From a virus, in IMG/VR virus record IMGVR_UViG_3300049847_000137, positions 1 to 27,720 of that record: DNA of 27,720 bases. The stretch is one strand, 5' to 3'. The notes below the pieces were generated by a model. It did not search any database and was not told the origin of the DNA. It saw only the letters and a program-made list of their open reading frames with translations. A program made the position numbers and the translations under genes. The number at the start of each line of letters is the position of its first letter. The first letter of the stretch is position 1. Shown piece after piece: positions 22,471-27,720 of the stretch.

Positions 22471-23227
22471 GCGCGACCTCGATTATTTTTTCTTCGTCCC
22501 AGTCATCCACCACATGCAGCGACGTGGCTTTGCTCAACACCTTGCGCGGCGTGATCTGCTGAATGTAGGGCTCACGCTGGTGATGCATGCCATTGGCGGC
22601 CCACACCGCCAACAGCGGCTTGTCGAAAACCTCGGCCATCGGTACGGCAAAGCTGCACTGCGCCACAATCCCGTCGCAGCAAGAACCCAGGTCGATCAGG
22701 TCTGACACGCTGGTTTTCCCGATCAGGTCGAGATCGGTTTCGAGCGGATAGACCTGTTCGCCGCCACCGATGCGCACGAGAAAGCATTCGCCGCGGATCG
22801 CATCGATCGCGCAGTTGAAACCCCCGACCGTTGGCAATAGTTCGGCGCCGAATCCGTCGGTGCGATCCATCGGCACGCGCCCGCCATGCACCAGCACCAG
22901 CGGCCGGCCTGCCGCCTGGTGACGCACACGTTCCACCAGCGCGACATTCTGGATGTGCCACCGCATGTGTAAATCACACGCGACGCCGGCGCGCGCGCAC
23001 ACATCCTGCCACTGATTGGTATACGGGTTGCTCTTGCCGTTCGTGTAGTGCGCGATGATGTCGATTTCCTGCCGGCGAAACGGCGACACGATGGCCGGCG
23101 ATCCGATGAACACTTCGGGGTAATCACAGCACACCTCGACCTTGTGACCGTGCGAAATGAGCTTGTCGACTATTGGCCGCTGATAAATCGCGTCGCCCAG
23201 TCCACTGCCGCCACGTATGCGAATCAT
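22451..23227 (-). CDS. GT9-like glycosyltransferase (heptosyltransferase-like)
   Basis: This 258-residue protein starts at ATG 23227, overlapping the Maf/DUF115-like stop as ATGA. The opening IRGGSGLGDAIYQRPIVDKL is typical of ADP-heptose:LPS heptosyltransferases (GG-x-GD). The C-terminal segment LIDLGSCCDGIVAQCSFAVPMAEVFDKPLLAVWA corresponds to the GT9 strand-helix element that binds the nucleotide sugar; the usual Ser/Asp-Ser-Gly-x-x-H pattern is altered. At 258 residues it is shorter than the usual roughly 320-350, so it may be a minimal or diverged member. It likely adds a sugar in the same glycan pathway as its neighbours. Confidence 0.72.
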   Translation of the reverse strand: MIRIRGGSGLGDAIYQRPIVDKLISHGHKVEVCCDYPEVFIGSPAIVSPFRRQEIDIIAHYTNGKSNPYTNQWQDVCARAGVACDLHMRWHIQNVALVERVRHQAAGRPLVLVHGGRVPMDRTDGFGAELLPTVGGFNCAIDAIRGECFLVRIGGGEQVYPLETDLDLIGKTSVSDLIDLGSCCDGIVAQCSFAVPMAEVFDKPLLAVWAANGMHHQREPYIQQITPRKVLSKATSLHVVDDWDEEKIIEVAHAFRHV

Positions 23228-23937
23228 CGTAGTGCGCTCGCCAGTTCACACTTCGGGAATGAATTGATCGCTGATCCAGGCGAACAGTTCAAAACCTCCA
23301 CGCCGGCATCGATCAACGCGTTTTCGCCCGAGCTCATGGACAACGCATATTCCGAATAAGCCGCTTGCGGCGTCGGCCGCGGATGATCTCCGTGCCAGTG
23401 CGACCGGCCCTCTTTGTCCTGTTGCCCGTCGAATCCGAGTAACACGATTTTTTTCGCGCCGGCCAGGACCGCCAGATTGATCGCCTGCCACCCACTGTTG
23501 CGCCCAGTCACCAGCGCGCGCGGGTCGCGCGACAGGCCGACCCCGTGATGTGGGTGATCGCGGTTTCGCAGGACGTGGACAAGATGGTCATCGAGCAATT
23601 TGTCGGCCTCGATGGTGCATTTTTGCCCGCCGAAGTCATGCCAGCGCTTGCGTACATCTTTCGCTTTTAGCCGGATGGCCGGCAGATCGATGCCCTCGGA
23701 CATCCAGCGATGCCAGCGGGCATCTGCGGCGTAACTCACGTTCGCCCATGGCGCCCACAGAAACGTGTTGTTCACCGCGATGCACTTGGTACCGGGCCAC
23801 CTTGTGGCGGCAGCGACATCAAACACTTGCGTGATCGTGAGGCTTGGCCCGCCGCCCAGCACCACCACCGTTTTACCTTTCCAGTCCGGCGCCACCGCGC
23901 TGAATCGGGAACCCGGCAAACGATAAAGCGGGCTCAT
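23224..23937 (-). CDS. Maf/DUF115 (MptE)-like Rossmann protein, probable sugar transferase
   Basis: This 237-residue protein starts at ATG 23937, overlapping the connector stop as ATGA; the longer upstream frame belongs to the connector. A nucleotide-binding-like motif is VVVLGGGPSL (24-33), followed by CIAVNNTFL. Then come SGWQAINLAVLAGAKKIVLLGFD and SHWHGDHPRP. This pattern is shared by DUF115/MptE-like proteins, a group that includes the Maf flagellin glycosyltransferases acting with nonulosonic acids. It is the first gene of the six-gene enzyme cassette and is translationally coupled to a structural gene. Its exact reaction is uncertain. Confidence 0.72.
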   Translation of the reverse strand: MSPLYRLPGSRFSAVAPDWKGKTVVVLGGGPSLTITQVFDVAAATRWPGTKCIAVNNTFLWAPWANVSYAADARWHRWMSEGIDLPAIRLKAKDVRKRWHDFGGQKCTIEADKLLDDHLVHVLRNRDHPHHGVGLSRDPRALVTGRNSGWQAINLAVLAGAKKIVLLGFDGQQDKEGRSHWHGDHPRPTPQAAYSEYALSMSSGENALIDAGVEVLNCSPGSAINSFPKCELASALR

Positions 23938-24578
23938 GCCACTTGCAGATCGACGCGTTCGATGCGCGCGAGATTCTCCGCTGCGCGCTGTATCAGTTCC
24001 ATCGTCCATTGATCGCGGTCGTACATGCTCGCCGCCCAGAGCTTCATGGCAAGAACAAGCGTTCTCGGTATCGCGTCCAGCGACTGCGGCGGGCTGGTGT
24101 CCATGTTCACGTACCCGGCACGAAATACGATCCTGCGTGTGCCGGTCGCAGACATTGGCCCACTCACCATGGCGACACGAGGCCAGCGCGTGCCGGCGCC
24201 CTCAAGCACATAAGTCGATGGGTCGATCAGCGTTGCCACGCCCGCATTATCGACTGAGTGCATCGACACCACGGACAGCACCGGCGATCGGCGCAACATC
24301 ACGCCGTTGATGTTTGACGGTGACGGCATCACGCCGCGCATCGCCGGCGTTGAGACGGTGTCGAAAAGCAGATTGTCGCCGAAGGTCAATTGCCATTGCT
24401 GATCGACCAACGCACGCCCGGTGTACTGCTCCACCCATTGCCGAGATGCGGTAATCAGCGCGTTGATGTCATCGTGCTCATCGGTCATGTCCTCGAAAAT
24501 ACGGAGGTGTCGTTTCATTTCGGCCAGCGTGATTGGCTCCAGCTCAGGCTGTGAGACGCGTTCGAGAAGGTATCTCAT
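23934..24578 (-). CDS. Head-tail connector, gp6-like (phiE125 gp8 family type)
   Basis: This 214-residue protein starts at ATG 24578, overlapping the collagen-like gene stop as ATGA. The N-terminal helical region (LEPITLAEMKRHLRI, then DDINALITASRQWVEQYTGRALV) is the signature of gp6-type connectors, including the phiE125 gp8 group seen in Burkholderia phages. The C-terminal part adds a beta domain (VLSVVSMHSVDNAGV) and a final helix (IPRTLVLAMKLWAASMY). It forms the ring below the portal. Here the stopper gene is displaced about 3.9 kb downstream by the enzyme cassette. Confidence 0.9.
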   Translation of the reverse strand: MRYLLERVSQPELEPITLAEMKRHLRIFEDMTDEHDDINALITASRQWVEQYTGRALVDQQWQLTFGDNLLFDTVSTPAMRGVMPSPSNINGVMLRRSPVLSVVSMHSVDNAGVATLIDPSTYVLEGAGTRWPRVAMVSGPMSATGTRRIVFRAGYVNMDTSPPQSLDAIPRTLVLAMKLWAASMYDRDQWTMELIQRAAENLARIERVDLQVA

Positions 24579-25348
24579 GACATCCTCACCGGCCCGGTTT
24601 TGCTCAACAGCGCACCGCCGTCCTTGCCGGGCGCACCGCTTTTAACCATGAGTTTCCAGTCCGCCGACGTGCCCGGCTTGTGGTTGGTCTTGTCGGCCTG
24701 ACAATGCCACGCCGACCCCGACCACGTGACCACGTCGCCGCAAACGAACTCGCCTTCCCGCCAGACCTCTTTGTAGATCATCGCCGGCAGACGCATGGTC
24801 TTCGTTTCGACCCGGCCGCTGGTTAAGGTTGTGCTGACGGTGAATTCTCGCGGATCAGATTCGCCCTGCTTCACAGCGGTATCCTTCACGCCGTCGCGCA
24901 TCACGCGCCAGCCGGCGGCGGACAGCGTCTTGCCGTCCAATGGGTCGGTCGCGCGGTCGGCGCGAACTTCGCCGCCGTCGTGCAGCGCGCAGGTGCCGGC
25001 CGGGTAACTGCGCGTGATGTCGATGCCGGGCAACACGATCAGTTCCGCGGCATCACGGCCCGGTGCGCCGTCCTTCGGTACCGGCAGCGATGCGATGGCT
25101 TTGGCGACCTGCTCGGCAACCATCATCGCCACGGTGTCTGGATGGATGTCCTTCCCGGGCTCGCCGTCTTTGCCGTTTACGCCGTCCTTGCCCGGCGCGC
25201 CGTCCTTACCGTTTACCGGTACCGGCAGCGCCGCCAGCATTTTGTCGAAGTCGGCAACCAGTCTATCGCTCTGCCGGACGAGTTCGCCACCGATGAACTG
25301 CTTGATGGTGGCGATCAGTTCGTCGGCGTAATTTTTCAGGTTTGACAT
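24575..25348 (-). CDS. Collagen-like protein with a sugar-binding-like domain, head module
   Basis: This 257-residue protein starts at ATG 25348 behind AAGGGA, overlapping the portal stop region by 13 nt. The N-terminal helix (1-45) is followed by seven perfect G-X-Y triplets (47-67, GKDGAPGKDGVNGKDGEPGKD-type), more GAPG units at 94-98 and 238-244, and a beta region. Residues 192-236 (YKEVWREGEFVCGDVVTWSG, then WHCQADKTNHKPGTSADWKL) look like a CBM5/12-type chitin-binding fold: Trp-rich, with a P-x-x-x-x-W end. Short G-X-Y stretches usually trimerise fibres. It probably forms head or neck fibres that bind sugars. Confidence 0.75.
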   Translation of the reverse strand: MSNLKNYADELIATIKQFIGGELVRQSDRLVADFDKMLAALPVPVNGKDGAPGKDGVNGKDGEPGKDIHPDTVAMMVAEQVAKAIASLPVPKDGAPGRDAAELIVLPGIDITRSYPAGTCALHDGGEVRADRATDPLDGKTLSAAGWRVMRDGVKDTAVKQGESDPREFTVSTTLTSGRVETKTMRLPAMIYKEVWREGEFVCGDVVTWSGSAWHCQADKTNHKPGTSADWKLMVKSGAPGKDGGALLSKTGPVRMS

Positions 25349-26736
25349 TTGAATCCCTTGGTCACGAGCTCAAAAAATTCTGCGAACTCTGCTTCAGCCT
25401 TCGCCGCGGCCGCTGCGCCGCTTGCTGCTGCCGCTGGATCAGGCTGCGTTGCTGCTGGCGCCGGCGGCGCCGCCGTGCCGAACGGATCAGCCCGTGCGTC
25501 CCGTTTCGCCAATGCTGCCAGCGAATAATTCTGTTGCTGCATCATCGGCGATGCGCCGCCAGGCACCGGCGGCAGGTTTTCACTGATGCGCGCTTCGTCC
25601 GGAGACATCCAGCCACCGGCCACCGCTTTGTTCAGTGCTTCGTATCGCGCCGCGGTGTCCATGCGCATCAATCCGTCGAGATCGAATTCGGTGTAATACC
25701 CCGACGGCAGGGACAGCCCTTCGTCCAACGATGCCTCCATCGATTCGATCAGCGCCTGCAAGCAGTCGGAGTAGTACGCCTGATTCAGTCCGTCGATGGT
25801 GGTCTGCGGCGGGATCGGCCCGCCGATTTTGTAGATGGGCACATGGAAACAGCGCGCCACGTCTTCGACCGTCCAGCGCAGTTGATCGATCAATTGTGCA
25901 TCAACGGCCGGTACCGCCATGGCTTCATATTTAAGCCCGTCGCCCAGCACCGCGACTTTGCCACTGTTCACGCCGGTAAAATTTTCGTCCCAGTCTCGTT
26001 TGAGTCTGATCGCGGTTTCATCGGTGATTGATGATGGCGCGGTTAAAATCCCGCTCGGCCGGCTTTGATTCGCGAAAAACGTTGTGCTGTTGCGCTGAAT
26101 GCGCGTTCCCATGGTGGCGGAATAGCCGCACGCGTAGATGGGTGACACGCCCACCAGCGGATGCCACAGGCAAACCATGCGGTCGTGAATGATCTCACTG
26201 GCCGGCACGACGATCGCCTCTTGGAGCCCGCTCAAGTAGTCGGCACTCAGTTGGTAATAGATGTCGCCGCTCTGCGCCACCAGCGGCACCACGCGCTGCG
26301 GATCCAGAACGAACAGGCCGGTCACCACGCCGCGCCCGTCACGGGATTTCAGGATGTAAGCGTTGCCAAATAACAGCTTGCTGACCACCCATTGCTCGAT
26401 CAGCTTGATGCGAGTCTGAAAACGGTTCGGCTTGCGTAACACCGGCAGGAATGCCGGACTGTTTTCGACCTCGGTGCAAATTCCGCTGGCCTCTTCCTGC
26501 ACCAAATCAATTTCCATCTTGGCGATGTCGCTGGCGATGATCGTCACGCAAGAATACACCGCGCTGAATGCCAGCACCTCGCGCGGCGCATCGACCACGA
26601 CATTGCCCTGAAAGGCGCCGCCGAACGACTCGCGCACCAGTGACATCCATCCGCCGCGACTGTCGACGGATGACATCGTGCCTGGATTGGATATCGACAG
26701 GCCAAACATTTTACGCACGAAATTCCACGGTTTCAT
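25336..26736 (-). CDS. Portal protein (HK97 family)
   Basis: This 466-residue protein starts at ATG 26736, overlapping the preceding small gene as ATGA. Portal features are the N-terminal segment AVYSCVTIIASDIAKMEIDL, the wing region (EQWVVSKLLFGNAYILKSRDGRG), FANQSRPSGIL, the segment RWTVEDVARCFHVPIYKIGG, and the C-terminal TAARYEALNKAVAGGWMSPDEARISENLPPVPGG. The last 70 residues are Ala/Pro-rich and flexible. It forms the dodecameric ring at one vertex through which DNA enters and leaves. Gene order and length fit the HK97-type family. Confidence 0.95.
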   Translation of the reverse strand: MKPWNFVRKMFGLSISNPGTMSSVDSRGGWMSLVRESFGGAFQGNVVVDAPREVLAFSAVYSCVTIIASDIAKMEIDLVQEEASGICTEVENSPAFLPVLRKPNRFQTRIKLIEQWVVSKLLFGNAYILKSRDGRGVVTGLFVLDPQRVVPLVAQSGDIYYQLSADYLSGLQEAIVVPASEIIHDRMVCLWHPLVGVSPIYACGYSATMGTRIQRNSTTFFANQSRPSGILTAPSSITDETAIRLKRDWDENFTGVNSGKVAVLGDGLKYEAMAVPAVDAQLIDQLRWTVEDVARCFHVPIYKIGGPIPPQTTIDGLNQAYYSDCLQALIESMEASLDEGLSLPSGYYTEFDLDGLMRMDTAARYEALNKAVAGGWMSPDEARISENLPPVPGGASPMMQQQNYSLAALAKRDARADPFGTAAPPAPAATQPDPAAAASGAAAAAKAEAEFAEFFELVTKGFKCQT

Positions 26737-26942
26737 GATGCGGCCTTGCGCCGGTACGCGGCAGGTTTCTCTGCGGTCATGTCACGCGTGATGTACGGCG
26801 CGTCCTCAGATTCCGGCTCTGCGAGTTCGGCCCTGCCGAGCCCGCGCAGCAAAGCGACGTGTCCATCCTCTGCGTCGAATTTATCTCCTGCGGACAAGGC
26901 ACGATGGTACCAATGACGTGTAAGGCTGATCATTTTAGGCAT
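26733..26942 (-). CDS. Small head-module protein between capsid and portal
   Basis: This 69-residue protein starts at ATG 26942, behind GGAGAAG; a longer frame running up into the capsid terminator region is rejected. The sequence (SLTRHWYHRALSAGDKFDAEDGHVALLRGLGRAELAEP) matches short proteins often placed beside capsid and portal genes, with a TxxxYHxx-GDxFxxxDxHAxxL-like pattern that is Ala/Glu-rich. It may be a capsid-associated or connector protein. It is encoded just after a hairpin terminator-like structure. Confidence 0.72.
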   Translation of the reverse strand: MPKMISLTRHWYHRALSAGDKFDAEDGHVALLRGLGRAELAEPESEDAPYITRDMTAEKPAAYRRKAAS

Positions 26943-26951
26943 GACTTCTCC

Positions 26952-26984
26952 GAAGAAACGCGCCCCCCGAACGCGGGGGGCGCG
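26952..26984 (-). terminator. GC-rich hairpin, terminator-like, after the capsid gene
   Basis: A perfect 10-bp inverted repeat, CGCGCCCCCC (26959-26968) with GGGGGGCGCG (26975-26984), flanks a 6-nt loop. On the minus strand it is followed by TTTCTTCG. The very stable stem lies just downstream of the major capsid gene and before the ribosome site of the next gene. It likely acts as a partial terminator or as an RNA-stabilising 3' end, allowing capsid to be made in excess of portal. Confidence 0.75.
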
Positions 26985-27001
26985 ATGATTAAACAAACAG
27001 C

Positions 27002-27720
27002 TTAGGCAACGTACGCAGCGTCTTTGATGTAAGCCACTGCCGACGTGCGCCGCTTCGCCCAGTTGATAAACCGGATCGCGCGGATCGCCACGGAGTCGGT
27101 TTGCCACATCGAGACCATGGTGGTTGGCGTTCCAGACTGCGCGTTGTTGGTCGGATTATCCAGCATCTGAATCGATGCTTCTGCGCTGGCGTCGATTGTA
27201 ACGCCGCCCTCATCGGCCAGCAGGATGTCCGGCGCGTTGATCAGCACCAGCAAACCGCCTTCGCCTGCCACCGGACTGCCGACCTGCATGGCCGCCTGCG
27301 ACACGATCACCGGATAGCCGAAAAACGTCCCGCCCTGCGGCGTCATGGTCGGGAAATACGGCTGCGACAGCGCATTGAGCATCAAGCTGATCGCCAGTGC
27401 CTGCGTTGCGGTCATCACCCACACCGCACCCTGCGGATTGACGTTGTTGGCGATCCACGAGTTGAACAGCGTCTGCACGTCGGCGCGAAGGGCGGCGGCG
27501 GTGGTGCCGGTTGCCGCTATCGGGTTCACGCCGCTGGTGACGGACGCCGGCGATACGTTGGTCACCGCGGCATAATCCGGCGCGATGAACTGCGTGTCCA
27601 GGAACTGCTGGATCGACTCGGCCAACGAGTTACGCACCATCAATTCCGCCGACGGCGCCGAACTCATCATCAATTCCTTGGTGAGTACCACGAGACCGGC
27701 GGCCTTGGCGATGCCCATTG
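27002..27720 (-). CDS. Major capsid protein, HK97-fold, 3' part (runs off the right edge)
   Basis: The last about 239 codons of a capsid gene are present, and its start lies outside the window. The segments GIAKAAGLVVLTKELMM, SIQQFLDTQFIAPD (P-domain helix region), WVMTATQALAISLML, GTFFGYPVIVSQAAM and WQTDSVAIRAIRFINWAKRR match the A-domain and C-terminal part of HK97-type major capsid proteins. The ADIR-like end is typical. Several hundred copies assemble the icosahedral head. It is the first gene seen in the minus-strand structural operon and is followed by a strong hairpin. Confidence 0.9.
   Translation of the reverse strand, partial: MGIAKAAGLVVLTKELMMSSAPSAELMVRNSLAESIQQFLDTQFIAPDYAAVTNVSPASVTSGVNPIAATGTTAAALRADVQTLFNSWIANNVNPQGAVWVMTATQALAISLMLNALSQPYFPTMTPQGGTFFGYPVIVSQAAMQVGSPVAGEGGLLVLINAPDILLADEGGVTIDASAEASIQMLDNPTNNAQSGTPTTMVSMWQTDSVAIRAIRFINWAKRRTSAVAYIKDAAYVA

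Noticed and set aside
23224-24009. Longer form of the Maf/DUF115-like gene starting at 24009
   Set aside because: The extra 24 codons lie inside the connector gene; the ATG at 23937 overlaps the connector stop as ATGA, as at neighbouring junctions.
26733-27107. 124-residue form of the small head protein
   Set aside because: The upstream part overlaps the capsid 3' end and the hairpin; ATG 26942 has GGAGAAG in front.

Overview
The window is part of the genome of a long-tailed double-stranded DNA phage or prophage of siphovirus type. GC-rich codon use and gene families resembling those of Burkholderia and related beta-proteobacterial phages (for example a connector of the phiE125 gp8 type) suggest a beta-proteobacterial host. 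That host assignment is inference. No integrase, repressor, terminase or tRNA gene is visible, and the window cuts through the capsid gene at its right end.

Left block, about 1-5044, plus strand: an early recombination operon. It holds a 24-bp tandem repeat, a YqaJ-type exonuclease, a probable single-strand annealing partner, a protein with RAMP-like sequence features, a conserved phage protein, a small HTH-like protein, a small membrane protein and a secreted four-cysteine protein. Two intergenic gaps are filled with degenerate GGCNN pentamer arrays.

Right block, 5054-27720, minus strand, transcribed right to left: the virion operon. The order is major capsid (partial), small head protein, portal, collagen-like sugar-binding protein and gp6-type connector. 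An unusual insert of six enzymes follows: a Maf/DUF115-like protein, GT9-like and GT29-like glycosyltransferases, and three SAM methyltransferases. Then come the head-tail adaptor, HK97 gp10-like protein, small proteins, a virion beta protein and a giant tail-terminator fusion. The tail module continues with the tail tube, the tail assembly chaperone with a -1 frameshift, tape measure, two minor tail proteins, an NlpC-like tail protein and a 1654-residue J-like tip protein, followed by a small C-terminal gene and a membrane-anchored coiled-coil protein. Many neighbouring genes overlap by ATGA or GTGA, so translation is probably coupled.

The main points of interest are four. First, a textbook -1 frameshift site (AAAAAAC, 5-nt spacer, 13-bp stem) joins the chaperone gene to a DUF1799 reading frame. 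Second, a glycan-transfer and methylation cassette sits inside the connector genes. Third, a tail terminator is fused to a sugar-binding-like domain through about eleven Thr/Ser-rich 20-residue repeats, which are plausible targets of that cassette. Fourth, strand-biased short-repeat arrays lie around the recombination genes.
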